From Streptomyces sporangiiformans (GTDB lineage: Bacteria > Actinomycetota > Actinomycetes > Streptomycetales > Streptomycetaceae), in assembly GCF_005768555.2 (NCBI RefSeq), contig NZ_VCHX02000058.1, forward strand, positions 1 through 55,308: a DNA stretch of 55,308 nucleotides, written 5' to 3'. Below, one piece after another: positions 45,067 to 53,397 of the stretch. The notes below the pieces were generated by a model. The model had not been told where the DNA came from. It saw nothing but the letters and a program-made list of their open reading frames with translations, and searched no databases. The position numbers and the translations under genes were made by a program. Position 1 is the first letter of the stretch. Each line of letters opens with the position of its first letter.

Positions 45067-45083
45067 GTGCGCTCTGTACGCAC
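45067..45083. promoter_or_regulatory. IclR-type site 1
   Basis: GTGCG-N7-CGCAC inverted repeat, 28 bases upstream of the IclR start. Confidence 0.5.
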
Positions 45084-45087
45084 GAGG

Positions 45088-45102
45088 GTGCGCTGTGCGC
45101 AC
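45088..45102. promoter_or_regulatory. IclR-type site 2
   Basis: GTGCGCTGTGCGCAC has perfect six-base arms around TGT and lies five bases from site 1. The tandem arrangement is typical of autoregulated IclR proteins. Confidence 0.55.
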
Positions 45103-45201
45103 GCTAGGAGCACACTTCGGCAACTGTCAACGGCCTGCGCGTCCAGGGCATTGACCCGTACCCGGTGACGCTCTACTTTCCCGCTGAGCACTGTTGAGCA
45201 C

Positions 45202-45222
45202 TTGTGTGCGGTCTGCGCACAA
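45202..45222. promoter_or_regulatory. IclR-type site 3 before the ABC operon
   Basis: An imperfect palindrome (TTGTGTGCG ... TGCGCACAA, 16 of 21 positions) 32 bases before the substrate-binding-protein gene. It shares the GTGYGC/GCGCAC half-sites with sites 1 and 2. Confidence 0.5.
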
Positions 45223-45254
45223 CCCGTCGAAGAGCTGTCCCACTAGGGGGATCC

Positions 45255-46226
45255 ATGCGTCGTCTGCTCATCTGCGTCGCGGCCGGCGCCGTGTTCGTCG
45301 CCGCGACGGCCTGCGGTTCGTCCGACTCCTCCGGGTCGGGCGGCGAGGACAAGGGGTCCGGCGGAACCACCACGCTCAAGGTCGGGGTCATTCCCATCCT
45401 GGACGTCGCCCCCGTCTACCTGGGCCAGAAGAAGGGCTTCTACGCCGAGCGCGGTCTCAAGCTGGAGCTGGTGCCCGCCCAGGGCGGCGCGGCGATCGTG
45501 CCCGGTGTCCTCAACGGCCAGTACCAGTTCGGTTTCAGCAACACGACGTCCCTGCTGGTCGCCCAGTCCAAGAACGTGCCCCTCAAGGCCGTGGCGAACG
45601 GCGTCGCCTCCACGGCCAAGGAGGGGGCCGATTTCATGGGCACCACGGTGAAGAAGGGCAGCCCGATCAAGTCCCCCAAACAGTTGGAGGGCAAGAAGGT
45701 CGCGGTCAACACGCTCAACAACATCTGCGACACCTCGATCAGGGAGTCGGTCCGCAAGGACGGCGGCGACCCGTCCAAGGTCAAGTTCGTCGAGATGCCC
45801 TTCCCGCAGATGCCCGCCGCGCTCGACGGCGGACAGGTCGACGCGGCCTGCACGCCGGAACCCTCGCTCGCCACCGTCAAGGCCGCGGGCGGCAAGTCCA
45901 TCGCGTCGAGCTTCTACGACGTGGATCCGAACCTCACCGTGGCCATGTACTTCACCTCCCAGCAGTACGCCCAGAAGAACCCGGAGCTGGTGAAGAAGTT
46001 CCAGGAGGCGACCGCCGAATCGCTCAAGTACGCCGACAGCCACCCGGACGAGGTCCGCGAGATCCTCACCACGTACACGAAGATCCCCAGCACCCTGCTG
46101 GAGAAGCTGACCCTGCCGCACTGGCCCGCCGAGCCGGACCGCGCCTCCATCCAGAGGCTCGCCGAACTGGCCAAGCAGGACGGCCTCTTCAAGGAGACCC
46201 CCGACCTGGACAAGCTGCTGCCGTGA
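45255..46226 (+). CDS. ABC transporter substrate-binding lipoprotein (NMT1/SsuA-like)
   Basis: A 323-aa periplasmic-type binding protein anchored as a lipoprotein (lipobox ATAC with Cys about residue 20, after a short basic/hydrophobic signal), then a Ser/Gly spacer and the fold of NMT1/THI5/SsuA proteins (LKVGVIPILDVAPVYLGQKK, GFYAERGLKLELVPAQGG, VAVNTLNNICD). It would capture an organic acid, sulfonate or aromatic compound. ATG 45255 follows AGGGGG by four bases. It is the first gene of a four-gene ABC operon divergent from an aromatic-type IclR regulator; an aromatic acid is the best guess. Confidence 0.88.
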   Translation: MRRLLICVAAGAVFVAATACGSSDSSGSGGEDKGSGGTTTLKVGVIPILDVAPVYLGQKKGFYAERGLKLELVPAQGGAAIVPGVLNGQYQFGFSNTTSLLVAQSKNVPLKAVANGVASTAKEGADFMGTTVKKGSPIKSPKQLEGKKVAVNTLNNICDTSIRESVRKDGGDPSKVKFVEMPFPQMPAALDGGQVDAACTPEPSLATVKAAGGKSIASSFYDVDPNLTVAMYFTSQQYAQKNPELVKKFQEATAESLKYADSHPDEVREILTTYTKIPSTLLEKLTLPHWPAEPDRASIQRLAELAKQDGLFKETPDLDKLLP

Positions 46227-47077
46227 AGGACGTGCAGGACGCGCAGGAGAGGCAGCTCGACGACGCCGCGCAGGGGCCGACGCCACCCCTGCGGGCGGAG
46301 CGCCCGGGGCTGACCAACGCCGCCCTGGGCGCTGCCGGGCTCGCGGGCTTCCTCGCCCTGTGCGAGGCGGTTTCGCGGGTCGGCATCGTCTCCGACGACT
46401 ACTTCCCGCCGGTCAGCCGCATCGCCGACGCGCTCGTCACCGAGCTCGGCGACCAGGCGTTCTGGACGGCGCTCGGAGACACGCTCACCGGCTGGGCGCT
46501 GGGGCTGGCGATCGCGGTGACGGCCGGGATCCTCGTCGGCGTCGTGATCGCGGTCGTGCCCTACCTGCGCGAGGTGACCGCCTCCACGATCGAGTTCCTG
46601 CGCCCGATCCCGTCGGTCGCGCTGATCCCGCTCGCGGTCCTGCTGTACGGCACAGAACTGCGCTCGGTGCTCCTGCTGGTGGTGTACGCCTCGTTCTGGC
46701 AGGTGCTGATCCAGACGCTGTACGGAGTGCAGGACGTCGACCCGGTCGCCGAGGAGACGGCCCGCAGTTACGGTCTCGGCACCTGGGCCCGGATCCGCCA
46801 CGTCCTGTGGCCCTCTGCCCTGCCGTACGTCATGACGGGCGTCCGGCTGGCCGCCGCGGTCGCCCTCATCCTGGCCATCACCGCCGAACTCGTCATCGGA
46901 GCCCCGGGGTTGGGCCAGCGCATCGCCGTCGCCCAGACCTCGCAGGCCGTGCCGGAGATGTACGCGCTGGTGGTGGTCACCGGGGTGCTCGGGCTGCTGA
47001 TCAACGTGGGCGCGCGGACGGTGGAGCGCCGGGCGCTGGCCTGGCACCAGTCGGTGCGCGGGGAGGTGGCGGTGTGA
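46223..47077 (+). CDS. ABC transporter permease 1
   Basis: A 284-aa SsuC/TauC-type permease with about six helices and the EAA-loop signature EETARSYGLGTWARIRHVLWP. The GTG at 46223 overlaps the stop of the binding-protein gene (GTGA). The N-terminal ~35 residues are charged and cytoplasmic. It pairs with permease 2, a distinct protein, to form a heterodimeric channel, unlike the homodimers common in the Ssu family. Confidence 0.9.
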   Translation: MKDVQDAQERQLDDAAQGPTPPLRAERPGLTNAALGAAGLAGFLALCEAVSRVGIVSDDYFPPVSRIADALVTELGDQAFWTALGDTLTGWALGLAIAVTAGILVGVVIAVVPYLREVTASTIEFLRPIPSVALIPLAVLLYGTELRSVLLLVVYASFWQVLIQTLYGVQDVDPVAEETARSYGLGTWARIRHVLWPSALPYVMTGVRLAAAVALILAITAELVIGAPGLGQRIAVAQTSQAVPEMYALVVVTGVLGLLINVGARTVERRALAWHQSVRGEVAV

Positions 47078-47853
47078 AGCTTTTGGCCCTGCGGCTGTTC
47101 TTCGTCCTCGCGTTGCCGCTGCTGCTGCTGGTCGCCTGGTGGTTCGCCTCCGCCGGCAGCACCGACGTGTACCGGCCGCCCCTGCGCACGATCCTCACCA
47201 CGTTCCCGGACGTGTGGACGGGCGAGCGGCTGCGCGCCGACGTCCTGCCCAGTGTGCTGCGGCTGCTGGCCGGTTACACGTCGGCGGCCGTGGTCGGCGT
47301 CGCGCTGGGCACGGTCATCGGCTCGTACCGCCGCGTGCGGGCCGTGTGCGAACCGGTCCTGGAGTTCCTGCGGGCGGTGCCGCCGCCCGTCCTCGTGCCG
47401 GTCATCATGCTGTTCGCGGGCATCGGCGACACGATGAAGATCGCAGTGATCGCGAGCGGCTGCGTGTGGCCGATCCTGCTCAACACGGTCGAGGGCGTGC
47501 GGGCGGTGGACTCGGTCATGTCGGAGACGGCACGGTCGTACGGCATCGTGGGCGCGGCACGCCTGCGCCACGTGGTCCTCAGGTCGGCGAGCCCGCAGAT
47601 CTTCGCGGGGCTGCGGCAGGCCCTGTCCATCGGCATCATCCTGATGGTGATCAGCGAGATGTCCGTGTCCAGCAACGGGCTCGGTTACACCGTCATCCAG
47701 TTCCAGCGCACGTTCGCGATCCCCGACATGTGGACCGGCATCCTGGTCCTCGGTCTGCTCGGGTTCCTGTTGTCGGTCCTCTTCCGGCTGGTCGAGCGTC
47801 GGGTGCTCGGCTGGTACCACGGTCTGCGCGCGTCCTCCCGGCGGTCGTCGTGA
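47074..47853 (+). CDS. ABC transporter permease 2
   Basis: A 259-aa permease of the same family as permease 1, with the EAA signature SETARSYGIVGAARLRHVVL and about six helices beginning LLALRLFFVLALPLLLLVAWW. GTG 47074 overlaps permease 1 by four bases (GTGA). Two different permeases in one four-gene operon imply a heteromeric importer. Confidence 0.9.
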   Translation: MKLLALRLFFVLALPLLLLVAWWFASAGSTDVYRPPLRTILTTFPDVWTGERLRADVLPSVLRLLAGYTSAAVVGVALGTVIGSYRRVRAVCEPVLEFLRAVPPPVLVPVIMLFAGIGDTMKIAVIASGCVWPILLNTVEGVRAVDSVMSETARSYGIVGAARLRHVVLRSASPQIFAGLRQALSIGIILMVISEMSVSSNGLGYTVIQFQRTFAIPDMWTGILVLGLLGFLLSVLFRLVERRVLGWYHGLRASSRRSS

Positions 47854-47885
47854 TGCTTGAAGAGAAGCGTGAAAAGGGGCAGTCC

Positions 47886-48689
47886 ATGCTCGACGTTCGC
47901 GGCCTCAAGAAGGTCTACGAAGGTTCCGGTCGCCGCGTGGAGGCGGTGCGGGACCTCACGTTCACCGTCGACGCGGGCGAACTCGTCTGTCTGGTCGGCC
48001 CGTCCGGCTGCGGAAAGACAACGCTGCTGAAGTGCGTGGCCGGACTGCTCACGCCCACGTCCGGCGAGATCCTGCTGGAGGAGCGTCGGGTGAGCGGTCC
48101 GCCGCCCGGCATGGCGGTGGTCTTCCAGGAGTACGGGCGCAGCCTGTTCCCCTGGATGCGGGTCGGCCAGAACGTCGAACTGCCGCTCAGGCAGAAGCAG
48201 TTGAGCAAGGCGCGGCGCCGCGAGCTGGTCGCCGACGCCTTGGAGTCGGTCGGGCTCGCCGACGCCGCGGGTGCGTATCCGTGGCAGCTGTCGGGCGGCA
48301 TGCAGCAACGGGTGGCCATCGCCCGGGCGCTCGCGTACGAGCCGGATGTGCTGCTCATGGACGAGCCGTTCGCGGCGGTGGACGCCCAGACCCGCGCCGA
48401 CCTCGAGGACCTGGTGCGCGGGCTGTGGCGGCAGCGGGGCATCACGATCCTCTTCGTGACGCACGACATCGACGAGGCCGTGTATCTCGGCGAGCGGGTG
48501 CTGATCCTCTCCGCCTCCCCGACCGTCGTCCAGGAGCAGCTCAAGGTCGATCTGCCCGCCGAGCGCGACCAGTTGCACACCCGGGTGGCCCCGCGCTTCG
48601 CCGAGCTGAGGACCCATGTGTACGAGCAGATCCAGGCGGCGAAGCGCGGTGGGCCGGGCCTGAAGGCGGACGCGCCTCCGCCTCGCTGA
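47886..48689 (+). CDS. ABC transporter ATPase (SsuB/TauB-like)
   Basis: A 267-aa nucleotide-binding subunit with Walker A GPSGCGKTTLLK, the Q-loop in VVFQEYGRSLFPW, signature LSGGMQQRVAIARAL, Walker B VLLMDEPFAAVDAQ and the H-loop in FVTHDIDEAV. The ATG at 47886 has AAGGGG six bases upstream; ATG 47853, which overlaps the permease stop as TGATG, would add 11 residues and is also plausible. It energises the importer above. A 10-bp-stem hairpin overlaps its stop codon. Confidence 0.92.
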   Translation: MLDVRGLKKVYEGSGRRVEAVRDLTFTVDAGELVCLVGPSGCGKTTLLKCVAGLLTPTSGEILLEERRVSGPPPGMAVVFQEYGRSLFPWMRVGQNVELPLRQKQLSKARRRELVADALESVGLADAAGAYPWQLSGGMQQRVAIARALAYEPDVLLMDEPFAAVDAQTRADLEDLVRGLWRQRGITILFVTHDIDEAVYLGERVLILSASPTVVQEQLKVDLPAERDQLHTRVAPRFAELRTHVYEQIQAAKRGGPGLKADAPPPR

Positions 48690-48703
48690 ACGCGGCGGAG
48701 GCG
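48673..48703. terminator. Terminator at the end of the ABC operon
   Basis: CGCCTCCGCC / GGCGGAGGCG, a perfect 10-bp stem with an 11-base loop, overlapping the ATPase stop. It lies before the convergent MFS gene, so it may serve both. Confidence 0.65.
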
Positions 48704-48740
48704 GGCCTCGCGAACACACTGTGCGCGTGGGACGCCGTCG

Positions 48741-50024
48741 CTAGCGGGCCAGTTCCTTGTGGGCCGTCTCCGGCAGCCGCAGATAGACCACCGAGGAGAC
48801 GAGGCAGAGCCCGGCCACGTACCAGGGAAAGAGCCCTGAATGGCCGATCTCCTTGAAGAGCGTGCCGACGTACGGGGCCGTGCCGCCGAACAGGGCCACG
48901 GTGAGCGAGTAGGGGAAGCCGATTCCGGCGGCGCGCACACGCGGCGGGAAGACCTCCGCGTTCACGGCCGCGCTGATCGAGGTGAAGCCGGTGAGCAGCA
49001 CCATGCCAGCGCAACTCACGAGCAGCAGCACGGCGAACGAGTCGTGCAGGGAGCGCAGCAGCGGCACGCTCAGCAGGGCGAAGCCCAGACCGAAGAAGAG
49101 GAGGAGCGGACGGCGGCCGAAGCGGTCCGACAGCAGTCCGCCGAGCGGCTGGAGCAGTCCGAAGAACGCCAGCGAGATCGTGCCGGCGAGCAGCGCGTCG
49201 GACTTGTCGATGCCCGCGTTGAGCTCCGCGTACGTGGGCAGATACGAGGTCCAGGTGTAGTACGCGATGGTGCCGCCCGCCGTGATGCCGCAGATCAGCA
49301 GGGACTCGCGCGGGTGGTGCCGCAGGGCGTCCAACAGGCCCGGGCGCGGGGCCTGTTGCTGCTCGGCGCTCTGCGTCTCGTGGGCTCCCTGCCGGATCCA
49401 GAAGCCGACGAGACTCAGGGCGGCGCCGAGCAGGAACGGGACCCGCCAGCCCCAGCCTTCCATCTGTCCGTCGCTCAGCGCGCCGACGAGCAGAGCCGCC
49501 ATGCCCGACGCCAGGAGCTGGCCCGCCGTCGTGGAGACGTACTGGAAACTGGAGAACAGGCCGCGTCGCCGGGGCCCAGCCGACTCGACGAGGAAAGTCG
49601 TGGAGGCCGCGAACTCGCCGCCCACGGACAACCCCTGGAGCAGCCGTGCGCAGACGAGCACGATGGGAGCGAGTACGCCGACGGCCGCGTACGTCGGCGT
49701 CAGTCCGACCAGCAGGCTGCTGCCGCCCATCAGCAGAATGGTGACCGTCAGCGCGGTGCGCCGCCCGTGCCGGTCCGCGACGGCGCCCATCACAAGCCCG
49801 CCGACCGGGCGCATGAAGAAGCCGACCGCGAAGACGGCGAAGGTCGACAGCAGCGGCACCAGGGAGTTGCCGGAACTCTTGGGGAAGATCTGGTCGGCGA
49901 TGTACGTCGCGAGGAAGGTGTACGCGTACCAGTCGTACCACTCCACGGCATTGCCCACGGAAGCGGCGAGTAGCTGCCGTACCGGGCGCCGGGTGGGAGT
50001 GCGAGTGGGGTGGGTCTGTGTCAT
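48741..50024 (-). CDS. MFS transporter, metabolite:H+ symporter (MHS) type
   Basis: A 427-aa, 12-helix major facilitator. It has the MHS hallmark VGNAVEWYDWYAYTFLATYI at helix 1, the GxxxDRxGRR-type loop VADRHGRRTALT, LLQGLSVGGEFAASTTFLVE and LSDRFGRRPLLLF in the second half. MHS carriers move organic acids such as citrate, proline betaine, shikimate, phthalate or aromatic acids. The proximity of vanAB and an aromatic-type IclR supports an aromatic acid. ATG 50024 (MTQTHPTRTPTRR) was chosen; ATG 50036 would add four residues. Confidence 0.9.
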   Translation of the reverse strand: MTQTHPTRTPTRRPVRQLLAASVGNAVEWYDWYAYTFLATYIADQIFPKSSGNSLVPLLSTFAVFAVGFFMRPVGGLVMGAVADRHGRRTALTVTILLMGGSSLLVGLTPTYAAVGVLAPIVLVCARLLQGLSVGGEFAASTTFLVESAGPRRRGLFSSFQYVSTTAGQLLASGMAALLVGALSDGQMEGWGWRVPFLLGAALSLVGFWIRQGAHETQSAEQQQAPRPGLLDALRHHPRESLLICGITAGGTIAYYTWTSYLPTYAELNAGIDKSDALLAGTISLAFFGLLQPLGGLLSDRFGRRPLLLFFGLGFALLSVPLLRSLHDSFAVLLLVSCAGMVLLTGFTSISAAVNAEVFPPRVRAAGIGFPYSLTVALFGGTAPYVGTLFKEIGHSGLFPWYVAGLCLVSSVVYLRLPETAHKELAR

Positions 50025-50297
50025 GACCGCGACCATCCCCAGCGCGATGGCCGCGCACACCTGACCGGAGCGAGGGGGGTGATCCGAACGACACCCCCTA
50101 GGCTTCCCGTCGCCGGTCGCGGAAGCGCTCCGGACGACAGCGCCCGACTGTTCGCGTCACGTATGCCCTCCGGTCACATCAGCGCCGCAAGCCCCTTTCC
50201 TGACATCTGCTGCTCTTGGAACACTCCTTTCGCGCACGTTCCAGCACTTCCCCAAGGGCCCCACTCCACCCAGTCCAGGACAAGAGGTCACCCAGCC

Positions 50298-52349
50298 ATG
50301 TCTCAAGTGAACAGGCGTCGTTTCCTCCAACTCGCGGGCGGCACCGCGACGTTCAGCTCGCTGTCGGCCAGCATCGCCAAGGCCGCGTCGATTCCCGCGG
50401 GTTATCACCGCGGCACCATCGAGGACGTCGAGCACATCGTCGTCCTCATGCAGGAGAACCGGTCCTTCGACCACTACTTCGGCTCACTCAAAGGCGTCCG
50501 CGGCTTCGGCGACCCGCACCCCGTGACCCTCGACAGCGGCAAGTCGGTGTGGCACCAGCCCGACGGCAACAAGGACGTGCTGCCCTTCCACCCGGAAGCC
50601 GACGACCTGGGCATGCAGTTCCTGGAAGGCCTGCCGCACGGCTGGCCCGACGGGCAGGCCGCCTACAACGGGGGCAAGTACGACAGGTGGGTCCCCGCGA
50701 AGGGCACCACGACCATGGCGTACCTGACGCGCGAGGACATCCCGTTCCACTACGCGCTCGCCGACACCTTCACCATCTGCGACGCCTACCACTGCTCGTT
50801 CATCGGCTCCACCGACCCGAACCGCTACTACATGTGGACGGGTTACACGGGCAACGACGGCAAGGGCGGCGGCCCCGTCCTCGGCAACGACGAACTCGGC
50901 TACGGCTGGACCACCTACCCCGAGCGCCTGGAGGAGGCGGGGATCTCCTGGAAGATCTACCAGGACATCGGCGACGGTCTGGACGCGGCGGGCTCCTGGG
51001 GCTGGATCGAGGACGCCTACCGCGGCAACTACGGTGACAACTCGCTGCTCTACTTCAACAAGTACCGCAACGCCGCGCCCGGTGACCCGCTGTACGACAA
51101 GGCCCGCACCGGCACCGACGTCAAGAACGGCGACGGCTACTTCGATGCGCTGAAGGCCGACGTCAAGGCGGGCAAGCTGCCGCAGATCTCCTGGATCGCC
51201 TCCCCCGAGTCCTTCTCCGAGCACTCCAACTGGCCCTCGAACTACGGCGCCTGGTACATCGCACAGGTCCTGGACGCGCTCACCGCCAACCCCGAGGTCT
51301 GGGCGAAGACCGCGCTGTTCATCACGTACGACGAGAACGACGGCTTCTTCGACCACCTCGTGCCGCCGCTGCCGCCGCGCTCCGCCGACCAGGGCAAGTC
51401 CACCGTCGAGGTCGGCCCGGACCTCTTCGCGGGGAGCGCGACCCACGTCGCCGGCCCGTACGGCCTCGGCCCGCGGGTTCCGATGCTGGTGGTCTCGCCC
51501 TGGAGCAAGGGCGGTTACGTCTGTTCGGAGACCTTCGACCACACCTCGATCCTCCAGTTCATGGAGCGTCGCTTCGGGGTGCGCGAGCCGAACATCTCGC
51601 CGTGGCGGCGCGCGATCTGCGGCGACCTCACCGCCGCGTTCGACTTCACCCGCAAGGACGCCGCGCCGGTCGAACTCCCGGACACCGACGACTACGAACC
51701 GCCGGACCGCGAGCGCCACCCCGACTACCGCCCGAAGCTGCCGGCCGACCCGAGCATGCCCCGGCAGGAGCGCGGGCTGCGTCCGGCCCGCCCGCTCAAG
51801 TACGCGCCGAGGGTGGACGGTTCGGCAGACCCCGCGGCCGGGACGTTCACGCTGACCTTCGCCTCCGGTCGCAGGGCGGGCGCCTCGTTCCTCGTCACCT
51901 CGGGCCATCGCACCGACGGCCCGTGGATGTACACCACCGAGGAGGGCAAGAGCGTCTCGGACACCTGGAACTCGGCCGAGTCGAACGGCTCGTACGACCT
52001 GACCGTGCACGGCCCGAACGGCTTCCTGCGCGTCTTCAAGGGCCCAGGCAGGGTGGCCGGCCCCGAGGTCACCGCGCGGCATTTCGGCGACGACGTCGAG
52101 TTGACCTTCACGAACAAGGGCGCCGTCGCTGCGAGCCTGAAGCTCACGAACGGCTATGGAGGACAGCCCCGGACGTTCAAGGTGCGGCCCGGCGCGACCG
52201 TGCGGCACACCGTGGATCTGCGGACGAGCAGGCGCTGGTACGACCTGACCGTGGCGTCCGACGCGGACCCCTCGTTTCTGCGAAGGTTCGCCGGACATGT
52301 CGAGAACGGGCAGCCGGGCGTCAGCGACCCCGCCATCATCACGGTGTAG
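50298..52349 (+). CDS. plc: Tat-exported phosphocholine-type phospholipase C
   Basis: A 683-aa non-hemolytic-type phospholipase C of the bacterial phosphoesterase family. The twin-arginine signal is NRRRFLQLAGGTATF, then AKA. Catalytic core motifs: HIVVLMQENRSFDHYFGSLK, CDAYHCSFIGSTDPNRYYMW, SWIASPESFSEHSNWPS, TALFITYDENDGFFDHLVPP and VSPWSKGGYV. Two beta-rich C-terminal DUF756-type repeats follow (FTLTFASGRRAGASFLVTSG and later VELTFTNKGAVAASLKLTNG). It hydrolyses phospholipid head groups outside the cell, often under phosphate control, but no convincing PHO box was found. ATG 50298 has AGAGG 10 bases upstream. Confidence 0.93.
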   Translation: MSQVNRRRFLQLAGGTATFSSLSASIAKAASIPAGYHRGTIEDVEHIVVLMQENRSFDHYFGSLKGVRGFGDPHPVTLDSGKSVWHQPDGNKDVLPFHPEADDLGMQFLEGLPHGWPDGQAAYNGGKYDRWVPAKGTTTMAYLTREDIPFHYALADTFTICDAYHCSFIGSTDPNRYYMWTGYTGNDGKGGGPVLGNDELGYGWTTYPERLEEAGISWKIYQDIGDGLDAAGSWGWIEDAYRGNYGDNSLLYFNKYRNAAPGDPLYDKARTGTDVKNGDGYFDALKADVKAGKLPQISWIASPESFSEHSNWPSNYGAWYIAQVLDALTANPEVWAKTALFITYDENDGFFDHLVPPLPPRSADQGKSTVEVGPDLFAGSATHVAGPYGLGPRVPMLVVSPWSKGGYVCSETFDHTSILQFMERRFGVREPNISPWRRAICGDLTAAFDFTRKDAAPVELPDTDDYEPPDRERHPDYRPKLPADPSMPRQERGLRPARPLKYAPRVDGSADPAAGTFTLTFASGRRAGASFLVTSGHRTDGPWMYTTEEGKSVSDTWNSAESNGSYDLTVHGPNGFLRVFKGPGRVAGPEVTARHFGDDVELTFTNKGAVAASLKLTNGYGGQPRTFKVRPGATVRHTVDLRTSRRWYDLTVASDADPSFLRRFAGHVENGQPGVSDPAIITV

Positions 52350-52381
52350 GAGAAGCGATGAGGTCCACACCATATCGACCG

Positions 52382-52410
52382 GTCACATACCGGTGGGCTC
52401 GCGGTAGTGT
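52382..52410 (+). promoter_or_regulatory. Predicted promoter giving a leaderless mRNA
   Basis: GTCACA (52382-52387), 17-bp spacer, TAGTGT (52405-52410), then six bases to the GTG start at 52417. There is no ribosome-binding site in the gap, so transcription should begin at or next to the start codon. Confidence 0.55.
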
Positions 52411-52416
52411 GCCCCG

Positions 52417-53280
52417 GTGACCACGCACTCGAACACACCTGCAGGCTGGTACCCGGATCCTCAGGGGGCGCCCCAGACGCTCCGCTACTGGGACGGTGCA
52501 CAGTGGACCCAGCACACCAGTCCGGACCAGCAGGGTCAGGGCGCTCAGCAGCCGCAGGCCGTGCCTCAGCCCGCTCAGCAGGCGGGGCAGTCCGTTCCGC
52601 AGCAGGCGCCCGGATTCGACGCGCGTGTGCAGCGGCAGGTGCAGCAGCAGGCCGGGGTCGCGGCGAACGCGGCCGGTGGAGGCACCCTGTTCACCGAGCC
52701 GGTCCTGGTGGTGAACCAGAAGGCCAAGCTGATCGAGCTGACCAACGAGTACAAGGTCATGGACCAGCAGGGCAACCAGCTCGGCTCGGTCGTGCAGGTC
52801 GGGCAGAGCGCGCTGAAGAAGGTCGCACGGTTCATAGCCAGCATCGACCAGTTCATGACCCACAAGCTGGAGATCCGTGACGCCTACGGTCAGCCGCAGT
52901 TGCTGCTGACGCGCCCCCGCAAGTTCATGAAGTCGCGGGTGCTGGTGGCGCGTCCGGACGGGCAGCCGGTCGGCGAGATCGTCCAGCAGAACATGATCGG
53001 AAAGATCAACTTCGCGATCATGGCCAACGGCCAGCAGGTCGGCGCGATCAAGGCGGAGAACTGGCGCGCCTGGAACTTCGCGATCGTCGATCACGCGGAC
53101 AACGAGGTCGCCCGGATCACCAAGACCTGGGAAGGCCTGGCCAAGACGATGTTCACGACCGCGGACAACTACGTCCTGCAGATCCATTTCCAGCTTCCCG
53201 AGCCCCTGCTGAGCCTTGTGGTTGCTACGGCCCTGACGGTCGACACGGCGCTCAAGCAGGACAAGCGCGGCCTGGGCTGA
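52417..53280 (+). CDS. DUF2510 and scramblase/LURP-one-like protein
   Basis: A 287-aa protein. The N-terminal DUF2510 module (PAGWYPDPQGAPQTLRYWDG, AQWTQHT) is followed by a Gln/Pro-rich linker to about residue 75. A C-terminal phospholipid-scramblase/LURP-one-type barrel (EPVLVVNQKAKLIELTNEYK, FMTHKLEIRDAYGQPQLLLT, FAIVDHADNEVARITKTWEG) ends with an amphipathic helix. It is probably membrane-associated on the cytoplasmic side; a role in membrane or envelope stress is a guess. The GTG has no ribosome-binding site and a well-placed -10, suggesting a leaderless transcript. A strong terminator follows. Confidence 0.85.
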   Translation: MTTHSNTPAGWYPDPQGAPQTLRYWDGAQWTQHTSPDQQGQGAQQPQAVPQPAQQAGQSVPQQAPGFDARVQRQVQQQAGVAANAAGGGTLFTEPVLVVNQKAKLIELTNEYKVMDQQGNQLGSVVQVGQSALKKVARFIASIDQFMTHKLEIRDAYGQPQLLLTRPRKFMKSRVLVARPDGQPVGEIVQQNMIGKINFAIMANGQQVGAIKAENWRAWNFAIVDHADNEVARITKTWEGLAKTMFTTADNYVLQIHFQLPEPLLSLVVATALTVDTALKQDKRGLG

Positions 53281-53306
53281 CAGGGCGTGATGCGGCAAGG
53301 ACCGGC

Positions 53307-53338
53307 AAGGGCGGTCGCGGATCTCCGCGACCGCCCTT
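53307..53338. terminator. Bidirectional terminator
   Basis: Perfect 15-bp stem AAGGGCGGTCGCGGA / TCCGCGACCGCCCTT with a TC tip, between the convergent scramblase-like gene and the EamA-type gene. No U-tract. Confidence 0.85.
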
Positions 53339-53397
53339 CCCGCTGTGATGCCGTCACCTCGTTCAGCCTGCTTGACCTTCGTTGACCGTCGGAGAGC

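Noticed and set aside
50075..50098. GGGGGTG-N10-CACCCCC inverted repeat between the MFS and phospholipase genes as an operator
   Set aside because: Homopolymeric arms occur easily by chance at this GC content; no second copy or adjacent regulator supports it.
50150..50297. PHO boxes upstream of phospholipase C
   Set aside because: Only single GTTC/GGTCAC-like stretches were seen, without the expected 11-bp direct repeats.
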